Assembly (NCBI GenBank): GCA_029777335.1
Contig: JAKOSN010000171.1
Location: 62,001 to 126,000, forward strand
DNA: 64,000 nt
DNA from: Planctomycetota bacterium
Lineage (GTDB): Bacteria > Planctomycetota > Planctomycetia > Gemmatales > Gemmataceae
Reading direction: 5' to 3'
In this document: positions 25,194-34,235 of the stretch, piece by piece
Layout of the letters: every line of letters begins with the position of its first letter
Position numbering within the stretch: the stretch's first letter is position 1
Notes under the pieces: model-generated
What the model was told of the DNA's origin: nothing
The model's database searches: none
Seen by the model: the letters and a program-made list of their open reading frames with translations, nothing else
Made by a program: the position numbers and the translations under genes

Positions 25194-26198
25194 TCACTTG
25201 CAGCGCTGAATCCAGACTGCCAGCACACGCGCGACCTGCTCCATCGTCTCCCCTGAGCAGTTCTCCGGAGTGTCGGTCAGCCGGTGCCAGTGCTTGTACT
25301 CAAAATCAATGATGTCGACGGCGGGAATGCCAACGTTGTTCAACGCCAGGTGATCATCCTGGACAGGGGTTTTGCTTAACTCGTTGCCGATAAACGCTTC
25401 GCATTTCTGTTCGGCGGCAATTCCCCACACATCCTGCACCAGGCGTCCGGCCTTGGCCCAGGAATATTGCTCGACCGGAAAGCGCGGCTTTTCAGCGCCC
25501 CCCACCATGTCGAGCAAGATGGCAGCCAGGTAGCGCGTGCGATTGCGGCGACCGGCATATTCACGGGCAAAATGCTCCGAGCCGAAGAAATACTTATCGC
25601 CGCGATTGTCATCATCGACAAAGACATATTCCTCGCCGTCGAAGAGCACAAAATCCACTCCGACCTTGAGCGTCAGGTCGTTCATGTGATGGGCGAGTTC
25701 CATCAGAATGGCCACCCCCGAACCGCCATCGTTGGCGCTAACAAAGGGCTGTTTCCACTTGCGCCGGTCGGGTTCCTGGTCGGCCTGGGGACGGGTGTCG
25801 TAGTGTGAGCAGAGAATCACGCGCCGGGGTTCGTCGGGTTTCCACCGAACGATGAGGTTGGCCATCGCACAGGGTTGGCGCTGACTGTTCTGGCGGGCCG
25901 TGAACTTTTGCAACTCCACCTTGCCGCCCAGTTTCTCGAAGTGCTTGACGAGCAACTCCTGCTGTTTCTTCATCCCGTCGGTGCCACTGATGCGCGGCCC
26001 AATCTGGCACAGATCCTTGAGATACCCCATGCAGCGCTTGGCATCGAAGGGAGGAATCTTGACCGCCGGGGCGCGCTCGGCGGCGAACTCTTCCTCGGGA
26101 GGACGGGCCGTGCCATTCCAGGGTCGCAACATGAGCAGGGCTCCTACGAGAGTGAGCAGAATTGCTCCGCAAACCAGACCACTCATCCAGCGCTTCAT
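25194..26198 (-). CDS. M28 peptidase, glutaminyl-peptide cyclotransferase-like
   Basis: This 334-residue protein has an N-terminal membrane anchor or signal (about 6-25) and an M28 zinc-exopeptidase fold. Metal and catalytic residues are visible in SHYDTRP, ANDGGSG, LFDGEE and the late HWHRLTDTPEN. The order and the single DGEE block match glutaminyl cyclase-like M28 members, which cyclise N-terminal Gln or act as aminopeptidases. It is predicted to be periplasmic. ATG 26198 is chosen because the anchor starts there; the longer frame has no coding character. Confidence 0.85.
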   Translation of the reverse strand: MKRWMSGLVCGAILLTLVGALLMLRPWNGTARPPEEEFAAERAPAVKIPPFDAKRCMGYLKDLCQIGPRISGTDGMKKQQELLVKHFEKLGGKVELQKFTARQNSQRQPCAMANLIVRWKPDEPRRVILCSHYDTRPQADQEPDRRKWKQPFVSANDGGSGVAILMELAHHMNDLTLKVGVDFVLFDGEEYVFVDDDNRGDKYFFGSEHFAREYAGRRNRTRYLAAILLDMVGGAEKPRFPVEQYSWAKAGRLVQDVWGIAAEQKCEAFIGNELSKTPVQDDHLALNNVGIPAVDIIDFEYKHWHRLTDTPENCSGETMEQVARVLAVWIQRCK

Positions 26199-26294
26199 GC
26201 CATGGCCCTCAGGAGCCTTCGGGAAGTGTCTGCCCCTCATCATACAGCAGGGAGCGGTGGCGGGCGAGACGGTTCTGCACCAGGCGGGTTCATC

Positions 26295-26323
26295 TTGACC
26301 GCTGGTTGCGACTGAGGTACAAC
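26295..26323 (+). promoter_or_regulatory. Candidate promoter for the ompH-like gene
   Basis: TTGACC (26295-26300), a 17-base spacer and TACAAC (26318-26323). The -35 matches five of six and the -10 four of six. The predicted start is about 90 bases before the GTG at 26418. Confidence 0.4.
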
Positions 26324-26417
26324 GCGGCCCTCTACTCCAGGGGATCAACCGGAACAGCTTTGGGTGCATTCCGGCCGGCAGTCGGAATGTTCGGAACCAC
26401 TCAATGAGGAGAGAGAC

Positions 26418-27080
26418 GTGAAGAGGACCGTTGCTCTGGTGGCGGGACTGGCGGCACTGGGCGTGATGGGTTGGCTTGGCAGCCGTCTGTCAGCGCAACA
26501 GGGTGCTGCTCCGGCTCGTCCGGCCGCTCCGCAAACCCGTATTGCCCTGCTCAACCTTAATTACGTTATTAAGGGTTACAAGAAGTATCAGAACTTCCAG
26601 AACGAGTTCAAAGCCAAGGTCATGGAACATGAAAACATGATCAAGGCCAAGGCCACGCAGGCGGAAACGCTGGCGAAGGACTTGCAGAACCCCAGTCTCG
26701 ATGCCACCAAGCGCGAGGCGATGGAAAAGCAGATTCGCGATCTGAAGCGCGATGTGGAAGACATGAATGCCTCCGCCCGGCAGTCGCTGGCCAAGCTCAA
26801 CGATGAGCAGATGGTCATCCTCTTCAAGGAAGTGCGCGATGCCGCCCAGCGCCACGCGATGGCCAACAATTTCGAACTCGTTCTGCACTACAACGACGCC
26901 ACCACCCAGGCGGAGTATGACAGTGCGCCGAACATCGCTCGCAAGATGCACTCCACCGGCTGCATGCCGATGTACTGGGCTCAGGGGATGGACATCAGCG
27001 CCGATGTCATGCATGCCCTGAACACCCACTACAGCAAAACCGCTCCGGCGACCACCCCCGCGGCGGGCGGCGGACGCTAA
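26418..27080 (+). CDS. OmpH/Skp-family periplasmic chaperone
   Basis: This 220-residue protein has a signal peptide (ALVAGLAALGVMGWLG), a beta strand RIALLNLNYVIKGYKKYQ and two long coiled-coil helices with KAKVMEHENMIKAKATQAE. That is the Skp trimer build that guards outer-membrane proteins in transit. It starts with GTG 26418 behind GAGGAGAGAG. A Pro/Thr/Ala tail follows. It stands just in front of lpxC, a neighbourhood often used for outer-membrane assembly genes. Confidence 0.82.
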   Translation: MKRTVALVAGLAALGVMGWLGSRLSAQQGAAPARPAAPQTRIALLNLNYVIKGYKKYQNFQNEFKAKVMEHENMIKAKATQAETLAKDLQNPSLDATKREAMEKQIRDLKRDVEDMNASARQSLAKLNDEQMVILFKEVRDAAQRHAMANNFELVLHYNDATTQAEYDSAPNIARKMHSTGCMPMYWAQGMDISADVMHALNTHYSKTAPATTPAAGGGR

Positions 27081-27100
27081 GCCGGTCGAGTTCGACTTCC

Positions 27101-27155
27101 CCAGGCGAGCGTGGAGTCATGCTTTTCGCTCGCCTGGGCAGTTGCTTTAACTGCC
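27101..27155 (+). terminator. Tandem hairpins between ompH-like gene and lpxC
   Basis: A perfect 11-bp stem (27101-27111 with 27127-27137) abuts a second 7-bp stem (GGCAGTT 27137-27143 with AACTGCC 27149-27155), which is followed by TTCTTC. Placed 20 bases after the ompH stop, this is probably a terminator or attenuator before lpxC. Confidence 0.5.
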
Positions 27156-27253
27156 TTCTTCTCCCGCGCCTTTTTCTCTGCTGCTTCCTGGGGGAACTGC
27201 GCACGGGTGATGGCCCTTCTGGTTTGCCTCGCACCGAGGCCAGAGAGTCCAAT

Positions 27254-28135
27254 ATGCGCAGGTACAGTGAACGGAATCAGCAAACCCTCCAGCGTTCAGC
27301 CGAGGTCACGGGCATCGGCTATCTCACCGGCGCCCAGGTCCGCCTTCGGTTTCTCCCCGCCCCTCCCAATACGGGCGTTGTCTTTGTGCGCACCGATCTC
27401 CGCCCGATCGCCACGGTTCACGCCTCGGTGGAGAATGTGACCGGCACCGCACGACGGACCACCCTGGGCCATCCGCCCGTGCAGATTGGGTTGATCGAAC
27501 ATGTGCTCGCCGCTCTCGCCGGGCTGCACATTGACAACTGTCGCGTGGAACTGAACGCGCCGGAACCGCCGGGGATGGATGGCTCGGCACAGGCGTTTGT
27601 CGAGGCGGTGCAGAGTGCGGGGACCGAGGTGCAGTCCGTGCCTCGGGGAATCTGGACCCTCGATGGGCCGGTGAGCGTTTCGCAACCGGGCGCCACTCTC
27701 ACCCTGCATCCCAGCGAACGTCCGGGGTTGACCATCAGCTATTTCCTCGACTACGGCCCGAACACCTCGCTCGGGCGCCAGTGTCACACGCAGGTCATCA
27801 CCCCGCAAACGTTCCCGCAAGACATCGCCACCAGCCGGACCTTCATTCTGGAGAGCGAGGTGGCGGAGCTGCGCAAGCAGGGGCTGGGCGCACGGACCAC
27901 CCCGGCGGATCTGCTCGTTTTCGGTCCGCAGGGGCCGATCAAGAACTATCTCCGCCACGCCAATGAACCGGCGCGCCACAAGATCCTCGATATCGTTGGC
28001 GATCTGGCCCTGCTCGGTGTCGACTTGCAGGGACATGTGGTCGCCTATCGCTCGGGCCATCCGCTGAATGTTGAGCTGGTGCGAACGCTGCGCGAGCGGA
28101 TGGTTGCTCCGCAGTGCTGCGCCCGAGCTGCCTGA
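27254..28135 (+). CDS. lpxC: LpxC, UDP-3-O-acyl-N-acetylglucosamine deacetylase
   Basis: This 293-residue cytoplasmic zinc enzyme catalyses the first committed step of lipid A synthesis. It has the zinc ligands: His in IEHVLAAL, and His and Asp in HKILDIVGDLALLG. The family segments EPPGMDGSAQAF, SRTFILESEVAELRKQGLG and GPIKNYLR are also present. ATG 27254 starts the conserved region; the upstream extension covers hairpin DNA and is rejected. A Gfo/Idh-type oxidoreductase gene follows 41 bases later. LpxC points to lipid A in this organism. Confidence 0.93.
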   Translation: MRRYSERNQQTLQRSAEVTGIGYLTGAQVRLRFLPAPPNTGVVFVRTDLRPIATVHASVENVTGTARRTTLGHPPVQIGLIEHVLAALAGLHIDNCRVELNAPEPPGMDGSAQAFVEAVQSAGTEVQSVPRGIWTLDGPVSVSQPGATLTLHPSERPGLTISYFLDYGPNTSLGRQCHTQVITPQTFPQDIATSRTFILESEVAELRKQGLGARTTPADLLVFGPQGPIKNYLRHANEPARHKILDIVGDLALLGVDLQGHVVAYRSGHPLNVELVRTLRERMVAPQCCARAA

Positions 28136-28176
28136 ATCCCTCTCCGCCCTGGATGTTTCGCCAAGAAGAGAGGCCC

Positions 28177-29280
28177 ATGATGAAGCGTTTGCGGCTCGCG
28201 GTCGTTGGGGTAGGACACCTGGGAAAGGAACACGCCCGGATTCTCGCCAGCCTTCCCGAGGTCAATCTCGTCGGCGTGGTTGATGCCCGCCAGGAGCAGG
28301 CCCAGGCCGTCGCGGAGCGGTGCCGCACGCGCGCCTTCACCGAGCACACCCCGTTGCTCACCGAGGTCGATGCCGCTGTCCTGGCGGTCCCAACGCAGTA
28401 TCACCACCCGGTCGCCTGTGATTTCCTGAGCCGCGGTATCCCCGTGCTCGTGGAAAAGCCGATCACCCCGTCGCTGGACCAGGCCGATCACCTGGTCGAT
28501 CTGGCCCGCCGAAACGGGACGATTGTTCAGGTTGGTCATATTGAACGCTTTAACCCGGCCTTCGAGGCGCTCCGCGGCAAACCCTTGCAGCCCAAGTGGA
28601 TCCAGGCCCGTCGGCTCTGCCCCTTCAGCGGTCGCTCCACCGATGTCGGCGTGGTTCTCGACCTGATGATCCACGATCTCGACCTGATCCTGTCGCTGGT
28701 GAAGGCTCCCGTGCAGACGGTCTCGGCGCTGGGGATGACTCTGCTGGGGGGACACGAGGACCTGGTCACAGCGCACCTGACGTTCAGCAATGGCTGCGTC
28801 GCCGAGGTGCAGGCCAGCCGCATTCACACGGGCGCCGTGCGGCAAATGGACGTGTGGGCTCCCGAGGGGATGGTCAGTCTCGACTTCCAGCGCAAACATC
28901 TCACGCTGGTTCAGCCAAGCCAGGCGATCCGGCTCCAGCGCGTGAATGCCAAACGCTTTGATTCCGCCACCGTCGCCGCGCTGCGGGCCGATCCCTTCGG
29001 GCAATTCTTCTCCAAACAGGAGTGCGATTGTCAGGATGGCGGGCCCGACGCGCTGACGCGCGAACTGCTCGATTTCCTGCAGTGTGTGCGTGAAGGACTG
29101 GCCCCGCGTGTCAGCGGAGAACATGGCCGCGAAGCGCTGGCACTGGCGTTGCGCATCGTCGATAGTGTGCAGAAGCACCGCTGGAATGGGCAGGTGGGAG
29201 GCCCCACCGGACCCAGCGATCTCCCCTTGCCCCTGGGTTCGCTCTTTACTCCGCCGAGCGCAACTCCGCTGGCGGCCTGA
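28177..29280 (+). CDS. Gfo/Idh/MocA family oxidoreductase next to lpxC
   Basis: This 367-residue NAD(P)-dependent oxidoreductase has an N-terminal Rossmann segment LAVVGVGHLGKEHARIL, the EKP motif VEKPITPS and the catalytic region DVGVVLDLMIHDLDLIL. The family oxidises sugars and sugar nucleotides. Gfo/Idh genes recur in lipid A gene clusters, and GnnA, which oxidises UDP-GlcNAc on the way to a 2,3-diamino-glucose lipid A, belongs to this family. That role is a fair guess from the lpxC neighbour but is not shown; no GnnB aminotransferase is adjacent. ATG 28177 follows AGAAGAGAGG. Confidence 0.83.
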   Translation: MMKRLRLAVVGVGHLGKEHARILASLPEVNLVGVVDARQEQAQAVAERCRTRAFTEHTPLLTEVDAAVLAVPTQYHHPVACDFLSRGIPVLVEKPITPSLDQADHLVDLARRNGTIVQVGHIERFNPAFEALRGKPLQPKWIQARRLCPFSGRSTDVGVVLDLMIHDLDLILSLVKAPVQTVSALGMTLLGGHEDLVTAHLTFSNGCVAEVQASRIHTGAVRQMDVWAPEGMVSLDFQRKHLTLVQPSQAIRLQRVNAKRFDSATVAALRADPFGQFFSKQECDCQDGGPDALTRELLDFLQCVREGLAPRVSGEHGREALALALRIVDSVQKHRWNGQVGGPTGPSDLPLPLGSLFTPPSATPLAA

Positions 29281-29289
29281 AGGAATTCA

Positions 29290-29322
29290 CCCGGCGTCAA
29301 TCCGCCTCAGGCTGACGCCGGG
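29290..29322. terminator. Bidirectional hairpin between Gfo/Idh gene and arfB
   Basis: A perfect 10-bp stem, CCCGGCGTCA (29290-29299) with TGACGCCGGG (29313-29322), has a 13-base loop. It lies 9 bases after one gene and overlaps the last codons of the convergent arfB. There is no T-run. Confidence 0.5.
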
Positions 29323-29719
29323 ACTCCTTGGTGGCGGACCGATGGCGCTTGGCGGCCAGGCGCCGCAACCGCGATCCCCTGGTCGGGCGCGACGGCCGAC
29401 GCGGTTTGGGTACCGCCAGCGCCTGAAGAATCATGTCGCGGAGTTTGTCCAGGCAATCCTGGCGATTCTTCTCCTGATCGCGAAAGCGCTGCGAGGAGAG
29501 CACCAGATCGCCTTCCTGGGTGAGCCGTTTTTTCTGCAAGGCACTGAGCCGTTGTTTGACCGCATCCGGGAGGCTGGGGCTGACACCGAGGTGCCAGCGC
29601 AACACCGCCTTGGACGCCACCTTGTTGACGTTTTGCCCTCCTGGACCACTGGCGCGCACAAAACTCCACTCCCATTCACTCTCGGGAATGCGGATCGTCT
29701 CATTAATTTCCAGCATCAT
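29297..29719 (-). CDS. arfB: ArfB-type peptidyl-tRNA hydrolase (alternative ribosome rescue)
   Basis: This 140-residue protein has the class I release-factor catalytic loop SGPGGQNVNKV. It has no stop-codon recognition domain and ends in a long basic tail (PRRPSRPTRGSRLRRLAAKRHR) that fits the mRNA channel. This is the ArfB (YaeJ) architecture, which frees peptides from stalled ribosomes. Two adjacent ATGs (29719 and 29716) follow AGGGAGAG; the second has the better spacing. Confidence 0.9.
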   Translation of the reverse strand: MMLEINETIRIPESEWEWSFVRASGPGGQNVNKVASKAVLRWHLGVSPSLPDAVKQRLSALQKKRLTQEGDLVLSSQRFRDQEKNRQDCLDKLRDMILQALAVPKPRRPSRPTRGSRLRRLAAKRHRSATKESRRQPEAD

Positions 29720-29826
29720 CTCTCCCTGGCGTTTCCCTGTGCACGGGGTGAAACTTCGCGCTGATCTGTGAAGTATACTCGATCAAGCCGCTCGTCGCGT
29801 AGATCGTCTTGAGCCGAGGTTCCACC

Positions 29827-31080
29827 ATGTCCACACCTCCTCTGGATCGCCGTCGGTTTTTAACCCGAAGTGCTGCGGGGCTCGGCGCCCTGTCCACCGT
29901 GCTCGCCACCGGGTGTGATCCCCAGCAGCAGGCCGCCAAAGAGCCGGTCCAGGCGATCCCCGCGGAGGACGTCGATCTGGTGGGACCGCGTCCGCCTTAC
30001 AAGGGGCCCAATGTCGTTCTGATCCGCTTTGGCGGCGGCGTGCGTCGACGCGAAACCGTCGCCTTTCCTGATCAAACGTGGTGCCCCTTTGTGGTGCACG
30101 AACTCGCCCAGCAGGGCGTTCTGTTCACGAACGTCGAGATCGCCAACAAACCAGGCGTATCCACCAGCCACGGCCAGGGAACCCTGTTCATCCTCACCGG
30201 GCAGTACGCACACTACGAAGATTTTGAGAAACGGCCCCTCGCGGAACGCTTCGTTTCACCGATCCCGACGATCTTTGAATATCTCCGCCGCACCTATGAT
30301 ATCCCCGAATATCAGACACTGATCGTGAACGGCGAGGATCGCGTGAACGAGGATTTTTATACTTTTTCCAATCATCACCAGTACGGCATTCATTACAAGT
30401 CCACCGTGCTCAGCCTCTATCGCTTCAAGACCTATCTGCTGCGGGAGGAAGTCAAACACGGCAACTTCAGTGAACCAGTGCGTGCCCAGAAGGAAAAGCA
30501 ACTGCGCGAGATGGAAGCCAAGGATTATCGCACCGTCGATCACACCGTGCAAAGCCCGGAGCTGGATCGTTTCTGGGAAGGATGGAAGCAATACTACGGC
30601 ACGACCGGGCTGGTCAATCCGCGTGGGGATCGAGTGCTCACTGCCCTGGCCTTGCGAGCCATCAAGGAATTGCAACCGCGGTTAATGATGGTCAATTATC
30701 AGGATGCCGACTACGTCCACTGGGGGAATCCGCATTTTTACACCCGGGCCCTGGCGATCATGGACGACGGCATCCGCCAGATTTACGATGCGGTCCAGGC
30801 CAGCGAGTCTTATCGCAACAACACCGTCTTTGTGGTGGTGCCCGATTGTGGCCGCGACGATAATCGCACCATGTCGGTCCCGTTCCAGCATCACTTTAAC
30901 ACCAAAAGCGCCCATGAGATCTTCGCGCTGATCGCCTGGCCCAGGGGACAGGGCCCCGCGAAGAAAACAGTGGTGAATCGCAGCTTGCAACAACAAATCA
31001 GCGTGACGCGCACCGTGGGGGAGATCATGAATTTTGCCACGCCCCATGCGGCAGCCGATTCCTTGCTCAAGGTCGTCTAA
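29827..31080 (+). CDS. Tat-exported alkaline-phosphatase-like lipoprotein
   Basis: This 417-residue protein has a twin-arginine signal, DRRRFLTRSAAGLG, that runs into a lipobox-like ATGC, so it is probably a Tat-exported lipoprotein. The body resembles the alkaline phosphatase/sulfatase superfamily: VVLIRFGGG at strand 1, the THGQ-like segment STSHGQGTLFILTG, and late metal-type motifs VVVPDCGRDDN and FQHHFNTK. The first strand lacks the usual DD pair, so activity is uncertain. It lies 14 bases ahead of a membrane protein gene and is probably co-expressed with it. Confidence 0.72.
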   Translation: MSTPPLDRRRFLTRSAAGLGALSTVLATGCDPQQQAAKEPVQAIPAEDVDLVGPRPPYKGPNVVLIRFGGGVRRRETVAFPDQTWCPFVVHELAQQGVLFTNVEIANKPGVSTSHGQGTLFILTGQYAHYEDFEKRPLAERFVSPIPTIFEYLRRTYDIPEYQTLIVNGEDRVNEDFYTFSNHHQYGIHYKSTVLSLYRFKTYLLREEVKHGNFSEPVRAQKEKQLREMEAKDYRTVDHTVQSPELDRFWEGWKQYYGTTGLVNPRGDRVLTALALRAIKELQPRLMMVNYQDADYVHWGNPHFYTRALAIMDDGIRQIYDAVQASESYRNNTVFVVVPDCGRDDNRTMSVPFQHHFNTKSAHEIFALIAWPRGQGPAKKTVVNRSLQQQISVTRTVGEIMNFATPHAAADSLLKVV

Positions 31081-31094
31081 CCACGGGGGCTGCC

Positions 31095-32405
31095 ATGTCG
31101 ATGACGCAGGAACTCGATCCTCTGCACGACGAACATCCCGCTCCGCCGGAGCCGCCCGAGCCGCGCTCGACCAAACGACGCTGGCCGGTGCTGGGGATTC
31201 TGCTGTGGCCGTTTCGCTGGGGCTGGCGCATCCTGGTCGGCACCACCTTCTGTTTTAGCGGCTACATCCTGAGCTATTTCACCGCCATCATGGTCGTGGG
31301 GTGGCTGTATCGCTGGGCCCAGGGACGGGTGGTGCATGGGTGGTGGAAACAAAGTCCGCTTCGCCCGCATCAGTCCTGGGAGGATTTTCTGGACAGCCTT
31401 GGTCCCGATGCGCCGGTGTCGCGACCACGCTGGTTTGTGATGAGCCATGTGCGCGAAAAGCTCAATCATCCTGGCCCCGATGGGCAGAAACCGAGTCGCC
31501 TGCGCCGGGCCGCCCGCATCCTGACCATCCCGTTTCACTCGGCATGGTGCAATCTGACTCTCGGCGTGCAGGGATTGCTGTGCGTCTTTTTACTCACGGG
31601 GTGGGGCTGTGCGCTGATGACCTTCTCGTGGGAGTTTGGCTGGCTGAACTCCTTTAACAAGGGGTATGAACAGGCAGCCATTGGACCGCTTACCGGGCTG
31701 ACCGGCATTGCCCTCTTCATCGCCGCCATGTTCTATGTTCCGATGGCGCAGATGCACATGGCTGTCACCGGCGATTATCGCGCCTTCTTCCATGTGCGTT
31801 TTGTCTGGACGCTCGTTCAGTCACGCATCACCCCCTATGTGGGGCTGGCGGCGGTGATCGTCTTCCTGGCCTTGCCGTTGCAGGGCTTAAAAACCTGGGC
31901 CGGGTTGCGCTCCGGGTATGATCAAACCTGGATGGACGCCTCGGACGCCGAGTTACTGCAACTTCTCTCGAATTTCCTGCGCGGCGTGGCTCTCTATCTC
32001 TTTGTCAGCCTGTTGATCATCTATGCCCTGGCGGCGCGCATCTATCAATCGGCGGTCTTGAAGGCATTGCGGCGCGGCTGGCTGCACCGGGAAGATCTGC
32101 ACCCTCGGCTCCGCGTGTGGCTGGAGAAGCTCGCTTGTGTGCCCGAGCGGCAACCGGATCCGCATGACCTGGTCAAGGTGGTGCGCTGGAGTGCGCGCTG
32201 GAACTATCGCCGGGTGATGTATGCCCTGCTCGCGGTCCTCTGGTTCGGGATGGTGGGGGCACAGGTCTACGTGGGCGAATTTCTCAACTATCACCCGGCC
32301 ATTGGCTTCCTCAATCATCCGCTGGTGCAGATCCCCTCGGTGGATTACATTCCGGCACACCTGCACGAGTCGGCGACGCGACCCGCACCCGCCGACCCGC
32401 ATTGA
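31095..32405 (+). CDS. Polytopic membrane protein of unknown function
   Basis: This 436-residue protein has a Pro/Glu-rich cytoplasmic start and about six membrane helices, including LVGTTFCFSGYILSYFTAIMV, LFIAAMFYVPMAQMHMAV and VALYLFVSLLIIYALAAR. Trp and Arg are frequent. No family is recognised. It follows the Tat phosphatase-like lipoprotein closely, and a joint role at the inner membrane is possible. A GT39-like gene starts 146 bases downstream. Confidence 0.7.
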   Translation: MSMTQELDPLHDEHPAPPEPPEPRSTKRRWPVLGILLWPFRWGWRILVGTTFCFSGYILSYFTAIMVVGWLYRWAQGRVVHGWWKQSPLRPHQSWEDFLDSLGPDAPVSRPRWFVMSHVREKLNHPGPDGQKPSRLRRAARILTIPFHSAWCNLTLGVQGLLCVFLLTGWGCALMTFSWEFGWLNSFNKGYEQAAIGPLTGLTGIALFIAAMFYVPMAQMHMAVTGDYRAFFHVRFVWTLVQSRITPYVGLAAVIVFLALPLQGLKTWAGLRSGYDQTWMDASDAELLQLLSNFLRGVALYLFVSLLIIYALAARIYQSAVLKALRRGWLHREDLHPRLRVWLEKLACVPERQPDPHDLVKVVRWSARWNYRRVMYALLAVLWFGMVGAQVYVGEFLNYHPAIGFLNHPLVQIPSVDYIPAHLHESATRPAPADPH

Positions 32406-32550
32406 CCTGCGCCCGGAAAAGCGCTACGATTCCGACCCTGCCCCTGCGGGCGAAGTCGGCGGGGTGGAGTTTCCTCTCGCATCGCGCGTGCACCGAAACT
32501 CCGTACACCGTCGGCGTGACGAAACCGGGGTCGAAGGTACGAGGTGGTTC

Positions 32551-34143
32551 ATGGAAGAGCCCGCAACTCCGCCCACGGGAATCGCAGCCTGGACACGTCG
32601 TGATACCATCCTCCTTCTGCTCCTCTTTGCCTGTGCCGCTGGGCTCCGCCTGTGGCATTTGACCCACACCGAGGTGACCGCCCGCGACAGCATTGGCTTC
32701 ATTCGCATCGCCTGGCAGTTTCTTCAGCACACCCCAAAGGAGTGGCCGGGGGTGATTGATGCCAGCGAGCAGCACCCCGCCTATCCCCTGGCCGTCGCGA
32801 CCCTGTCTCGTCTGCTGCGGGGGTTTCTCCAGGGGCCGGAAACGTGGCGGATGCAGGTGAGTGCCCAGCTCGTCAGCGCCCTGGCGGCGATTTTGCTGGT
32901 CTGGCCGCTCTTTGCCCTGGGGCGCGAGTTTTTCGATCGGCGCGTGGGGGTTGGCGTCGCCCTGCTGGTGCAATTCTTCCCGGTCAGCGGACGCTTGTTG
33001 ACCGATGGCCTTTCCGAAGCGCTCTTTCTGCTGTTCAGTGCCACCGCTCTCTATGGCGCATTTCGGGGGCTACGCACGCGCCAGCCCGTGGTCTTTGCCC
33101 TGACCGGAAGCGCGGGCGGACTCGCTTATCTGACCCGTCCCGAAGGAGCTCTGCTCGTGGCGGCAACAGGCTGTGTGCTTCTCGCAACACCCTTCATTGC
33201 CGGGTGGAAGCGCTCCTGGGCCAATGTGGCGGTCTGTGGGGGAGCTCTCGCCGTGCCGGCCTTGCTCCTGGCTGCCCCGTTGGTTCTCAGCACCGGGCGC
33301 GTGACCATCAAGCCGACCGGGCAGCGGATTCTGGATCAGGTTCCGCCCTCGATGCAGCCGACGGCGGTCCCTGAAGCGCGGGCGGTGGGCTCGCCGCTGC
33401 TGGCGGTCTGGTGGCAGGGAGAAGAGGATCCCTCCCAGCGCAGGCTCTGGGGCGCCCGGGTGCTGCTCACGGAGATCATCCAGGGTTCGCTCTACGTCGG
33501 CTGGGTGCCGGCTCTCCTGGGCTTGTGGTGGTTTCGCGCGCGATTTCGCACCACCCCGGGCGTTTGGGTGATGGCGCTGGTCTCGGCCGGCGTGGCGCTG
33601 GCGTTGTGGCGGGTTGCGGTGGTCGTTGGCTATATTTCCGATCGCCATACTCTATTGATCTTGCTCTGTGGCGCCTACTGGGCGGTGGCGGCCTTGCTGA
33701 CGCTTGGGGAACAATTGCTGACGCGGCGCGGCATGGGAGCCGAGAAGGCGCACCGCTGGGCCCTGGTGGTGCCGCTCGCGTTTGCCTGCTGCGGCCTGCC
33801 CAAAACCCTTGAACCGTTGCATCAACATCGCGCTGGGTTTCGCCAGGTGGGGCAATGGCTGGCCGAGCACACCGACCCCAGCGACGAGGTGGACGATCCC
33901 TACTGCTGGTCGCACTATCACTCGGGACGCGTCTTTCTGGAGGGGCTCGCGCTGCCGGTTCCGCCCGGGCATCGTCATCTGACCTACATTGTGCTGGAGG
34001 ATGCCGGGAATCCCCATCTGCGCCTGGGACCCCGCCTGGAAGAAGCACGCAAGCGCACCGAGGAGGGAGCGATGGTTCTTGAATGGAAGGGGAAGCGGGG
34101 CAAGAAACCGGTCGTCATCCGAGTCTATGCGGTCCCCGAGTGA
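32551..34143 (+). CDS. GT39/ArnT-like membrane glycosyltransferase
   Basis: This 530-residue protein has about ten membrane helices and the GT-C signature at the first periplasmic loop: HTEVTARDSIGFIRIAW, with the acidic pair used by dolichyl/polyprenyl-phosphate-sugar-dependent enzymes. The next loop, IDASEQHPAYPLAVA, also fits. These enzymes transfer sugars from a lipid carrier to lipid A, proteins or cell-wall polymers. A soluble C-terminal part of about 110 residues ends in a basic segment. ATG 32551 follows GAGGTGG. Confidence 0.78.
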   Translation: MEEPATPPTGIAAWTRRDTILLLLLFACAAGLRLWHLTHTEVTARDSIGFIRIAWQFLQHTPKEWPGVIDASEQHPAYPLAVATLSRLLRGFLQGPETWRMQVSAQLVSALAAILLVWPLFALGREFFDRRVGVGVALLVQFFPVSGRLLTDGLSEALFLLFSATALYGAFRGLRTRQPVVFALTGSAGGLAYLTRPEGALLVAATGCVLLATPFIAGWKRSWANVAVCGGALAVPALLLAAPLVLSTGRVTIKPTGQRILDQVPPSMQPTAVPEARAVGSPLLAVWWQGEEDPSQRRLWGARVLLTEIIQGSLYVGWVPALLGLWWFRARFRTTPGVWVMALVSAGVALALWRVAVVVGYISDRHTLLILLCGAYWAVAALLTLGEQLLTRRGMGAEKAHRWALVVPLAFACCGLPKTLEPLHQHRAGFRQVGQWLAEHTDPSDEVDDPYCWSHYHSGRVFLEGLALPVPPGHRHLTYIVLEDAGNPHLRLGPRLEEARKRTEEGAMVLEWKGKRGKKPVVIRVYAVPE

Positions 34144-34235
34144 AGCAACTCGGCGCTTGCCAAGCTGTTCGTGCTCCCGCACAATACTGATTCACACCCA
34201 GTTCCAGACACAACCTCAGAGGCGGAGTGCGAACG

